Of a DNA stretch of 64,000 nucleotides, positions 42,082 through 50,854 are shown in pieces. A program made the position numbers and the translations under genes. The notes beneath the pieces are model-generated. The model did no database searches. It was not told the origin of the DNA and saw only the letters and a program-made list of their open reading frames with translations. Every line of letters starts with the position of its first letter. The first letter of the stretch is position 1. The DNA lies in assembly GCA_964416175.1 (NCBI GenBank), contig CAYQDF010000001.1, forward strand, positions 1 to 64,000, in the 5' to 3' direction. The stretch comes from CAYQDF01 sp964416175 (lineage in GTDB: Bacteria; Chloroflexota; Anaerolineae; Anaerolineales; UBA4823).

Positions 42082-42117
42082 TCGGTTAAATCCGTAGAAT
42101 CCGTGTACAATTTCACT

Positions 42118-43974
42118 ATGGCACGCGCAGCTGATCCAACCTACGATTTCGTCGTCGTCGGCTCGGGATTTGGCGGGAGCGTATCTGCCATGCGCCTGGT
42201 CGAGAAGGGGTACAGCGTCCTTGTGCTCGAGCGGGGGAAGCGCTTCCGGGATCAGGACTTCCCCAGGACCAACTGGAACATCTGGAGATTCTTGTGGCTC
42301 CCTGCACTGCGCTGTTTCGGGATCATGCAGTTTTCGCCTTTAAAGGATGTGCTGGTGCTGCATGGCAGCGGCGTGGGCGGAGGCAGCCTCGTCTATGCGA
42401 ACGTCTTGATGAAGCCGGAAGATAAATACTTCCTGACGCCCGCCTGGAGCCACCTGGCGGACTGGAAATCGATCCTCGAACCGCATTACGCCACGGCGCG
42501 CGCCATGCTCGGCGCGACCCGCAACCCGAAACTGTTCATCGCCGACGAAGTGCTCAAGGAAATCGCCGGCGAGCTGGGCTGCGCGGACACCTTCGCTCCG
42601 ACCGAAGTCGGCGTCTTCTTCGGAGACGCAAAAGCAGACCTGGCCGACAGGAAAGGCAGCATTCCACGCGGTGCGGAAGGGGACGAGTACCCCGATCCAT
42701 ATTTTGGCGGCAAGGGGCCGCCGCGTTCTGCCTGCATTTTCTGCGGCGGGTGCATGGTAGGCTGCCGTTACAACGCAAAGAACAGCCTGGTGAAAAACTA
42801 CCTGTATTTTGCAGAGAAGTGGGGTGCCCGGATCCAGCCAGAAAGCGAGGTGTTTGACCTGCGCCAGCTTCCGGAAGGACAGTTGGATGGGGCGCGGTAT
42901 GAAGTGGTCTACCGCCGGACGACAGGCTGGATCTTCAGACCCTTACTGACAGTCCGCGCGCGCAACGTCGTCCTTTCCGCCGGCGCGCTGGGGACGAACC
43001 GGCTGCTCTTGCGGTGCCGGGATGTGACCCGCTCCCTCCCGAGGATTTCCCCCTGCGTGGGCAATCTGGTGCGGACCAACAGCGAGACCTTGCTCGGGGT
43101 CACCAACCGCAGTCTGGAGACGGACTTCTCCAAAGGATTGGCGATCACATCTGTAATCCACGCCGACGAGGTCACCGCCATCGAACCGGTGCGCTACCCG
43201 GACGGCTCGTCACTGATCCGCCTATTGGCCGGCCCTTTGATCCGGTCAGGAGGGACGATCAGTAGGCGCATCCTGCGTTCTATCGCTGAGATCGCGCGGC
43301 ATCCTGTCGACTTCCTGAAGACCTACATCCTGCCAGGCTGGGCGCACCGCACGACCATCCTGCTGGTCATGCAGACGAAGGACAACCGCATCCGCCTTCG
43401 CCTGGGGCGCAGCCTCTTCACGCTCTTCCGCCTCAACCTGGTCTCTGCTCCCGATGAAGAACACCCCATCCCCAGGACCATCGAGACCGGGCACCGGGTG
43501 GCGCGCAGCTTCGCCCGCCGCACCAACGGCATTCCCCTCAGTTCGATCAACGAATCGCTGTTCAACATCCCTACCACGGCGCACATCCTGGGGGGCTGTC
43601 CGTTCGGACGGGACGACCAGGAAGGAGTGATCGGCCTGGACTGCCAGGTCCACAACTACCCCGGACTGTATGTGGTCGACGGCTCGATCGTCCCGGACAA
43701 CCCGGGCATCAACCCCAGCCTCACCATCACCGCCCTGGCGGAGTACGCCATAAGTTGTATCCCAGCCAGGCCCGGTCATCCGGAGAACCAGCCGTCAGCT
43801 GCTTCCGTCGCGCTTCATGACCAGCAGGCTGGTTCCCGCGCGCGCCAATCCTTCAAACAACCCGGCCAGCCGGCTGATGCGGCGGAAATAGCGCGGCATT
43901 TCATCCTGCCGGATGGTGTAAAACCCGAACTTCTCATAAAGAGATCCCAGCTCGGACCGGCACATCAGATATAG
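42118..43974 (+). CDS. GMC oxidoreductase (cholesterol-oxidase-like) with Cys motif
   Basis: The 618-residue flavoprotein has FAD-binding FVVVGSGFGGSVSAMRLVEKGYSVLVLERG, then HGSGVGGGSLVYANV. CIFCGGCMVGCRYNAKNSL near residue 210 is a CxxCxxCxxxC motif known in this cholesterol-oxidase-like branch; a bound Fe-S cluster is possible. The conserved C-terminus is GLYVVDGSIVPDNPGINPSLTITALAEYA, which normally ends GMC proteins; about 60 further residues here run antisense through the GNAT gene (43795-44286). The ATG at 42118 has TACAAT six bases ahead, which suggests a short or absent leader. The substrate is unknown. Confidence 0.88.
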   Translation: MARAADPTYDFVVVGSGFGGSVSAMRLVEKGYSVLVLERGKRFRDQDFPRTNWNIWRFLWLPALRCFGIMQFSPLKDVLVLHGSGVGGGSLVYANVLMKPEDKYFLTPAWSHLADWKSILEPHYATARAMLGATRNPKLFIADEVLKEIAGELGCADTFAPTEVGVFFGDAKADLADRKGSIPRGAEGDEYPDPYFGGKGPPRSACIFCGGCMVGCRYNAKNSLVKNYLYFAEKWGARIQPESEVFDLRQLPEGQLDGARYEVVYRRTTGWIFRPLLTVRARNVVLSAGALGTNRLLLRCRDVTRSLPRISPCVGNLVRTNSETLLGVTNRSLETDFSKGLAITSVIHADEVTAIEPVRYPDGSSLIRLLAGPLIRSGGTISRRILRSIAEIARHPVDFLKTYILPGWAHRTTILLVMQTKDNRIRLRLGRSLFTLFRLNLVSAPDEEHPIPRTIETGHRVARSFARRTNGIPLSSINESLFNIPTTAHILGGCPFGRDDQEGVIGLDCQVHNYPGLYVVDGSIVPDNPGINPSLTITALAEYAISCIPARPGHPENQPSAASVALHDQQAGSRARQSFKQPGQPADAAEIARHFILPDGVKPELLIKRSQLGPAHQI

Positions 43975-44286
43975 ATCATCCGAGTGGCCGGCGAGCAGTT
44001 CCTCGATGATCTTGCGCGCCACCCCACGCCCTCTCCAGTCCGGGTGGACGACTATCGAAGCCAGCTCGTACGACCCATCCCGGTGCGGTTTGATCTGACC
44101 ACATCCCACCACCACCCCCTGGGGGGATTCCGCCAGGAGAAAACGCTCCCAGTCCAGACCGGTCGGGTTGATCCGGCCGAGGTGGACCAGATCGCGGATG
44201 ATCGGGCTGTCACTTTCAGTCGCCGGCCGCAGCTTGATCCGCATGTTTCTCCCGGATGCATCAGACAGGGTCGGATCAGAGATCAT
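43795..44286 (-). CDS. GNAT-family N-acetyltransferase
   Basis: The 163-residue protein matches the GNAT fold: IKLRPATESDSPIIRDLV at the N-terminus, ELASIVVHPDWRGRGVARKIIEELL with the acetyl-CoA loop RGRGVA near residue 98, and LYEKFGFYTI near residue 130. Its ATG at 44286 overlaps the upstream hydrolase stop by four bases. The last 180 bases overlap the 3' end of the convergent GMC gene. The substrate is unknown. Confidence 0.88.
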   Translation of the reverse strand: MISDPTLSDASGRNMRIKLRPATESDSPIIRDLVHLGRINPTGLDWERFLLAESPQGVVVGCGQIKPHRDGSYELASIVVHPDWRGRGVARKIIEELLAGHSDDLYLMCRSELGSLYEKFGFYTIRQDEMPRYFRRISRLAGLFEGLARAGTSLLVMKRDGSS

Positions 44287-45164
44287 AAGATTCCCCGCGT
44301 GAATTCCAGGATGAGATTTGCCAGTTCTCCCGGCCTGTGAAGAGGGATATCGTGCAGGGTCTCCGCCAGCCAGTGGATGCTGAGGCGCGGCTGGACTCCC
44401 TGTGCTCGCGCCGCGCCTTCCCGTTTCCGGCTCAGGAATTCCTCGTCCGCTTGCGAGCGACCTGGCGGTGGTTCGGCCAGCACAGCTTCGACCGGGCACC
44501 GCAAACGCTGGAGGCTCTCGAAGGTCTTGAACTCCCACATCGCCCGGACGATCTGCATATGGTGCTCAAAGGACAGGCGCGGTGCTATGGTCTCGTCTTC
44601 GTTGATCTCAAAATTCGACAGGATGATCTGAACAGCTTGCTTATCTGCGCCCAGCGGGCCTCCCCAGTCCGTAAGGCGGTCGAGGAAGTCATCCAGAGGC
44701 ATGCCCGCCAGGCGAGGGGGAGTCAGCCGCCGTTGGACCAGCTCCCAGGAGGCGTCGGGGCCGTCGTCGAGCTGGATGACGCCACCGTCCACCAACACGA
44801 CCCCGGCAGGGGCGCGCGGGCCGACGGTGTAATGGGCCGCGAAGTCGAGAGCGACCAGCGCCCCCCAGGAATGCCCCAACAGGATCGGGCGCTCCAGCTG
44901 GCACGCGTCGAGGAAAGCCAGCAGGTCGCCCCGGAAAACGTCAAATCCGTAATCCCCCTCCGGTTTATCGGTCAAGCCGTGCCCGCGTTGATCGGGCGCG
45001 TAGAGCCGAAACCCATGTTCGGCGAGGAAGGGGGCTGCCAGTTCCCAGATGCGGGCGTTTGAAGCCAGCCCATGCAGCGCGACGATCGGCTGTTGCCCGG
45101 TTTCAACGTTCCATTGGAGGTAATGCAGACGCAGGCCGTTCAGGTACAGATAGGAGGAAGGCAT
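44283..45164 (-). CDS. Alpha/beta hydrolase
   Basis: The 293-residue hydrolase has oxyanion loop VALHGLASNARIW near residue 30, PDQRGHGLTDKP, and the nucleophile elbow GHSWG (Ser) near residue 98. A lid region (RLTPPRLAGMPLDDFLDRLTDW) follows. The catalytic Asp and His are in the C-terminal third, where ETLHDIPLHRP supplies the His. It is 43 bases after gatB in the same direction. Start at 45164 is the first ATG after gatB; a longer TTG start would overlap gatB. Confidence 0.87.
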   Translation of the reverse strand: MPSSYLYLNGLRLHYLQWNVETGQQPIVALHGLASNARIWELAAPFLAEHGFRLYAPDQRGHGLTDKPEGDYGFDVFRGDLLAFLDACQLERPILLGHSWGALVALDFAAHYTVGPRAPAGVVLVDGGVIQLDDGPDASWELVQRRLTPPRLAGMPLDDFLDRLTDWGGPLGADKQAVQIILSNFEINEDETIAPRLSFEHHMQIVRAMWEFKTFESLQRLRCPVEAVLAEPPPGRSQADEEFLSRKREGAARAQGVQPRLSIHWLAETLHDIPLHRPGELANLILEFTRGIL

Positions 45165-45207
45165 AGGCAGCTTGTGCTTGAATTGGATTTCGTATCCCGG
45201 TCCGGGC

Positions 45208-46644
45208 TTACTTCGCAAGCAGTTCTTCCAGGACTGTCCTCGCCAGCTGTGGGTCGGCTTTTCCCCCGGACTTCTTCATCACCTGACCAACGAACCACCC
45301 GATCAGAGTGGCCTTCCCTGCCCGGTAGCTGGCGACCTGCTCTGGGTTCTCCGCCAGCACTTCAGTGGAGAGCTCGCGCACGGCCTCCGCGTCGCTCACC
45401 TTCGCCAGGCCTTCGCTTTGGACGATCTCCGACGGGGGCCTGCCGGTGGCTTCCACCTTGTCGATCAGGGATTTACCGGTCGAAGTATTGATCGTGCCTG
45501 CATCCACGAGCCGGATGATCTCCGCCAGGTGCTGCGGCGAGAGCCGCAGTTTTCCAGCCAGAGTGCTGCGTTCATTGATCAGGCGCATCACGTCGTTCAT
45601 CAACCAGTTGGAGACGCGCTTTGGGTCACCGCCATAGGCGCGGACGGCGTCCTCATAATAATCCGACAGGCTTCTTTCGCTGGTCAGGATATCTGCGTCG
45701 TATTCCGGCAGTCCATACTGTGAGACAAAGCGCGCCCGGCGATCAAGGGGCAGCTCGGGGAGATCCGCGAGGAGCGTGCGCTTCCAGCCCTCGTCGATCC
45801 GGATCGGCAGCAGATCAGGCTCGCGGAAGTAGCGGTAGTCCGCTTCGGTCTCCTTGGAGCGCATTTTGCGCAGCACGCCAGCGTCCTCGTCCCACTCCAG
45901 CGTCCAGGCCTCGACCGTCTTCCCGGCTAAGACTTGCCGGGTCTGGCGGTCGATCTCCGCCTGGACAGCGTCGCGCAGGGCAACGATGGAGTTGACGTTC
46001 TTGATCTCCGTCTTCGGGTTGAAATAATCGGCGCCCAGCGGTCGGATGGAAACGTTCGCGTCGCAGCGCAGGTGCCCTTTCTCCATGTCTCCTTCAGAGA
46101 CATCCAGCCACCGGAGGAGCTGCCGCAGGCGGATCAGGTATTGGGCAGCCTCGTCCGCAGACCGCAGGTCTGGCCCGGTGACCATCTCCACCAGCGGCAC
46201 GCCGCACCGGTTGAAATCGATCAGGCGGCGTCCATCCTGGTTTTTCGTCTTCCCCGCGTCCTCTTCGATGTGCAGTTTGGAGATGCTCACGCGGCGGACG
46301 TAGCCGCCGGGCATGGGCAGGTCCAGGTAGCCGCCGCGGGCAAGCGGCATATCGTACTGAGAGATCTGATAGCCCTTTGGCAGGTCGGGGTAGAAATAAT
46401 TCTTGCGGTCGAAATACGAGACCGGCTGGATCTCGGCGTGCATGGCAGCCGCCAGCAGCACCGCCTTCTCGACGACGACCTGGTTCAGCACCGGCAGGAC
46501 GCCGGGCAACCCGGTGCACACCGGGCAGATGTTGCTGTTGGGCGGGTCATCCCAGGAATCCGCCTTGCAGGCGCAGAAGATCTTAGTTGTGGTGTTGAGC
46601 TGGATGTGGGTCTCGAGACCGATGATGGCTTCGTAATCAGACAT
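45208..46644 (-). CDS. gatB: Asp-tRNA(Asn)/Glu-tRNA(Gln) amidotransferase subunit B
   Basis: The 478-residue protein begins YEAIIGLETHIQLNTTTKIFCAC, with Cys pairs (CAC and CPVC) of the GatB zinc site. GVPLVEMVTGPDLRSADEAAQYL, LRCDANVSIRP and EIKNVNSI follow in the kinase-like domain, then a helical YqeY/tail domain at residues 320-478. It transamidates misacylated tRNA together with GatA and GatC. The start overlaps the stop of the alkylation-repair gene by eight bases. Depending on the genome the substrate may be Asp-tRNA, Glu-tRNA or both. Confidence 0.97.
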   Translation of the reverse strand: MSDYEAIIGLETHIQLNTTTKIFCACKADSWDDPPNSNICPVCTGLPGVLPVLNQVVVEKAVLLAAAMHAEIQPVSYFDRKNYFYPDLPKGYQISQYDMPLARGGYLDLPMPGGYVRRVSISKLHIEEDAGKTKNQDGRRLIDFNRCGVPLVEMVTGPDLRSADEAAQYLIRLRQLLRWLDVSEGDMEKGHLRCDANVSIRPLGADYFNPKTEIKNVNSIVALRDAVQAEIDRQTRQVLAGKTVEAWTLEWDEDAGVLRKMRSKETEADYRYFREPDLLPIRIDEGWKRTLLADLPELPLDRRARFVSQYGLPEYDADILTSERSLSDYYEDAVRAYGGDPKRVSNWLMNDVMRLINERSTLAGKLRLSPQHLAEIIRLVDAGTINTSTGKSLIDKVEATGRPPSEIVQSEGLAKVSDAEAVRELSTEVLAENPEQVASYRAGKATLIGWFVGQVMKKSGGKADPQLARTVLEELLAK

Positions 46645-47317
46645 CGTGGACCTTTGCCCTGATTTTATCACTCGCTAATTCTTTCAGGGCATCCGCGGCG
46701 ATCCACCGCGCAGCCTTTGATTCAATTTGAGAGATCTGCCTGGCTGTCTCTACCGCCCGGGCGTTCAGGCGGCGGTTGCGCTTGCCGATCTGGCGCAGCG
46801 CCCAGTTGACCGCCTTCCTGACAAAATTGCGCTCGTCGGTCGCAGCCCTAACAATCAGGGGGAAAAACTGCTCGAACCTGCCATCTTCCGCTCTCTTGTC
46901 GTGCACCGCCAGGTAGGCCATCAGGGCGAATGCCGCCCGGCGGACGAACTCCTCCTCCCTGGCGCTCCATTCGATGGCTTTATCGTAGGCGAAGGGCGTG
47001 CGGTCGAACAGGTTCCCGCAGACCTGGTCGCAGACGTCCCAGGAATCAAAGTCCGCTGCCCAGCGGTCCATCTGCTCTTTGGTGACCTGCCCTGGGTCAT
47101 CGATGAAAGCTGCCAGGATGCGTGCCTCGTGGATGCCGGAAGCCCACAGCGCCTGGGCGAGATCGTGCTCCCTGCCGATCTCTTTCGCCAGGGAGCGTAA
47201 ATCCGGGATCGAGATGCCCAGCGTGTTCTCGGGGTTAATCCCGAAGCGCGCCATCCCGGCCACGTTGGCCGGGTTGGCCTGGGATTTCAAGCGGATGAGT
47301 ATCTGTTCAACAGCCAT
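46637..47317 (-). CDS. DNA alkylation repair protein (AlkD/HEAT-like)
   Basis: The 226-residue all-helical protein is of the AlkD/AlkC HEAT-like DNA glycosylase family. The conserved helix with FDSWDVCDQVC near residue 91 and NFVRKAVNWALRQIGKRN near residue 167 are the family's DNA-contacting repeats. It would remove positively charged alkylated bases such as N3-methyladenine. It is inserted between gatA and gatB and overlaps gatB by eight bases, an unusual place for a repair gene. The fold assignment is good; activity is inferred. Confidence 0.87.
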   Translation of the reverse strand: MAVEQILIRLKSQANPANVAGMARFGINPENTLGISIPDLRSLAKEIGREHDLAQALWASGIHEARILAAFIDDPGQVTKEQMDRWAADFDSWDVCDQVCGNLFDRTPFAYDKAIEWSAREEEFVRRAAFALMAYLAVHDKRAEDGRFEQFFPLIVRAATDERNFVRKAVNWALRQIGKRNRRLNARAVETARQISQIESKAARWIAADALKELASDKIRAKVHDV

Positions 47318-47341
47318 TCAATCTGATTTTTCCGATCTTCT

Positions 47342-48952
47342 TCAGAATGCATCCACAACTGCTGGTCTGCGTTTCCGCCACTCCTCACCCTGAGTCGCCA
47401 GCTCGTAAGCCCGTCCGAGGCGCAGCAGGACGGCCTCCGAGAAATCCGGGCCGAGCAGCTGGACGCCGATCGGCAGGCCCTGGTTGTCGAAGCCGGCCGG
47501 GATGGAGAGGCCCGGGATCCCGGCGTGGTTGGCAGGCACGGTCAGCTGGTCGGCGTACTGCATGAGCACCGAATCGCCGTACACCGCGCCCATCGGGAAC
47601 GCCGTGGTGGGCGTCGTCGGAGCGAGGAGCGCATCCAGGCGACAGGTCCCGCCCTTATCAAATGCAGCTTCGAAATCCCGGCGGATCAGGGTGCGCACCT
47701 TCAACGCCCGGTTGTAGTACTGTTCGCTGTACTGCGCAGCGCTGACGTACATGCCCATCAGGATGCGCAGCTTGGGCTGCGGTCCGAAGCCCGCGGCGCG
47801 CGACTTGCGATACATTTCCGCCAGGTCGCGGACCGAATCCGGCGTCCGGTATCCGTATTTGACGCCGTCGTAGCGGTGCAGGTTGGACGCCGCCTCAACC
47901 CGGGAGACCACGAAATAAGCCGGGATGCCGTACTTCGTGTGCGGCATGGATACGCCCTCGACGATGTCGGCTCCCATCTGGGCCAGGTAGCCGGCGGTGC
48001 TGAGGGTGGCAGATTCGATCTCCGGGGATATCGGCTGCTCATCCAGCTCGCCCGTTTCGGCGTCGAAGTAGGTGATCCGAAAATAGTCCGGGGAAAGCCC
48101 GATCCGCACACCGCGGATGCTCTCCTCTAACCTGCTGGTGTAGTCGGGAACCGGCACGACCGCAGCCGTGCTGTCCCGCGGGTCTGCCCCGGCGATGACT
48201 TTCAACATCAAGGCGGCGCCGGTCACGTCCCTGGCGACCGGTCCCGGGCAGTCCAGCGAGGAGCCGAAGGCGATCAGCCCGTAGCGGGAGACGCGCCCGT
48301 AGGTGGGCTTCATGCCCACGACGCCGCAGAACGCCGCCGGCTGACGGATCGAGCCGGCTGTGTCGGTCCCCAGGGAAAGGGCGCACTCGCCCGCGGCGAC
48401 CGCCGCCGTGCTGCCCCCGGAGGACCCGCCCGGGACCCGGCTGGGGTCCCACGGGTTGCGCGGGCTGGGTTGGAACGCAGAGGATTCACTGGAGGACCCG
48501 TAGGTGAACTCATCCAGGTTGACCTTGCCAAGCATCACCCCGCCGGCCGTTTCTATGCGGGCTACCGGGGTGGCAGTGTAGGGGGCGACGAAATTCGCCA
48601 GGATGCGCGACCCCGCCGTGGAGGGCGTGCTTTGCACGCAGAAGATGTCCTTGACAGTGAACGGGACGCCCGCCAGCACCCCCGGATCCTCGCCTGCCGC
48701 AATCTTCCGGTCGACCTCTTCCGCCTGGGCGCGAGCGCGCGCCTCGGTCAGTGTGATGAATGCGTGGACCTTTCGTTCGTCGTCCAGCCCCTGACCGTCG
48801 GACTCGAGCGACCCAGGGCGGCCGTCCACAGCCGCGATCCGGCCGAGGCAGGATTCGACCACCTCCACGGCGGATACTTCACGGCTCTTAACCAGCCGGG
48901 CGATCTCCTCTGCGGATAGATCGCAAAGTTCGATATCGCTGTTATGGCTCAT
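47342..48952 (-). CDS. gatA: Asp-tRNA(Asn)/Glu-tRNA(Gln) amidotransferase subunit A
   Basis: The 536-residue amidase-signature protein has the Ser-cisSer-Lys triad: Lys in PFTVKDIF, Ser in VPGGSSGGSTAAV and Ser in GTDTAGSIRQPA. It releases ammonia from glutamine or asparagine for GatB. It is longer than most GatA (about 485 aa), with extra residues after IAAVDGRPG (near residue 40) and in SPDYFRITYFDAETGELDE. The ATG at 48952 has no overlap with other genes. A long hairpin separates it from gatC upstream. Confidence 0.97.
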   Translation of the reverse strand: MSHNSDIELCDLSAEEIARLVKSREVSAVEVVESCLGRIAAVDGRPGSLESDGQGLDDERKVHAFITLTEARARAQAEEVDRKIAAGEDPGVLAGVPFTVKDIFCVQSTPSTAGSRILANFVAPYTATPVARIETAGGVMLGKVNLDEFTYGSSSESSAFQPSPRNPWDPSRVPGGSSGGSTAAVAAGECALSLGTDTAGSIRQPAAFCGVVGMKPTYGRVSRYGLIAFGSSLDCPGPVARDVTGAALMLKVIAGADPRDSTAAVVPVPDYTSRLEESIRGVRIGLSPDYFRITYFDAETGELDEQPISPEIESATLSTAGYLAQMGADIVEGVSMPHTKYGIPAYFVVSRVEAASNLHRYDGVKYGYRTPDSVRDLAEMYRKSRAAGFGPQPKLRILMGMYVSAAQYSEQYYNRALKVRTLIRRDFEAAFDKGGTCRLDALLAPTTPTTAFPMGAVYGDSVLMQYADQLTVPANHAGIPGLSIPAGFDNQGLPIGVQLLGPDFSEAVLLRLGRAYELATQGEEWRKRRPAVVDAF

Positions 48953-49090
48953 TGGCCTGAAGTAAAATACAAGGCTTCCCAGAACATATGATTGGATCGA
49001 CCGAGATGCGCTCAAATAGTCGGTTCACCGGATCCATCTCCTATCAGATTGACCATACCAGCATTCCATCTCCTTTTGTTAGGACTTAAG

Positions 49091-49162
49091 CAGTTGGTAG
49101 GAGGTTGGGGGTGTTTGGGCGGGCTTCGCCCGCCCAAACACCCCCCAATTTCTCCTGAACTG
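49091..49162. terminator. Long near-perfect hairpin between gatC and gatA
   Basis: TGTTTGGGCGGGC (49112-49124) pairs perfectly with GCCCGCCCAAACA (49128-49140) across a three-base TTC loop. The stem continues with five G against six C, TT/AA, AGGAG/CTCCT (99-103 with 152-156) and CAGTT/AACTG (91-95 with 158-162), giving about 30 pairs. The gap 48953-49188 has no other gene. The hairpin may terminate partly or stabilise mRNA. Confidence 0.8.
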
Positions 49163-49188
49163 CCAAACGCCGATTTTGTATTAAATCT

Positions 49189-49515
49189 TTATTTAACGAC
49201 CCAACACTCCAACTCCGTATGCGGGATTTCAGGGACGATCACGTACCCATCCTCGACTTGAGGGGCCTGGGCCAGAATCGCATTCGGGTGGGGATCGGGC
49301 ACCCATTCATCGCCCCGCATGGGAGGGGAGATTTGCGGCGTATAANNNNNNNNNNCCAGCGGTATGGCCTCCAGCTCGTGGATGGCCTTGAGCTGGTTGT
49401 TGAGCTCCCGGCGCAGGTATTCGGATTCATCGGGATTCAGCTCCAGAGCTGCCAGATCCACGAGATGTTTAAATAGTTCGGCGTCGATTTCTTCCGTTGA
49501 TCTATCTCCTGTCAT
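49189..49515 (-). CDS. gatC: Asp-tRNA(Asn)/Glu-tRNA(Gln) amidotransferase subunit C (contains N run)
   Basis: The roughly 108-residue protein has the GatC N-terminal helices (LFKHLVDLAALELNPDESEYLRRELNNQL) and the ISPPMRGDEWVPDP linker, and an unusual C-terminal tail ending ELECWVVK. Ten ambiguous bases (49346-49355) interrupt the frame near residue 55, so the sequence there is unknown and the true length uncertain. The two sides stay in one frame. It stabilises GatA in GatCAB. Confidence 0.85.
   Translation of the reverse strand: MTGDRSTEEIDAELFKHLVDLAALELNPDESEYLRRELNNQLKAIHELEAIPLXXXXYTPQISPPMRGDEWVPDPHPNAILAQAPQVEDGYVIVPEIPHTELECWVVK
49346..49355. other. Assembly gap (10 N)
   Basis: Ten N in a row within gatC. 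This is the short placeholder of a scaffold join or unresolved repeat, so real sequence could be missing or the gap could be spurious. Confidence 0.95.
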
Positions 49516-49593
49516 GCGCTTCTCCAGTCTGTCACGAGTATATCCTAATTTTTTCTGTAAGTCGTCTATTTCCAGGGTAACCGCATCACGTTT

Positions 49594-49617
49594 TAACGTT
49601 CTGACGTGGCAACGTTA
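49594..49617. promoter_or_regulatory. Inverted repeat, putative regulator site
   Basis: TAACGTT (49594-49600) and AACGTTA (49611-49617) are perfect arms with a ten-base spacer; adding three outer bases keeps nine of ten pairs. The right arm ends at the -35 region of the acyl-CoA dehydrogenase promoter. The dyad fits a TetR/GntR-type dimer site. Confidence 0.6.
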
Positions 49618-49634
49618 TAACGCCTCCCCAGCCA

Positions 49635-49643
49635 TGCTATAAT
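49635..49643 (+). promoter_or_regulatory. Extended -10 promoter of acyl-CoA dehydrogenase
   Basis: TATAAT at 49638-49643 with an upstream TGC gives an extended -10. The -35 hexamer at 49615-49620, TTATAA, is weak and overlaps the dyad. A typical leader of about 25 bases contains GGAGG before the ATG at 49674. Confidence 0.7.
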
Positions 49644-49673
49644 CACGGCGACCCTGATTCCAGCGGAGGAATT

Positions 49674-50843
<1,170 letters not shown>

Positions 50844-50854
50844 ACGGCCGCGCA

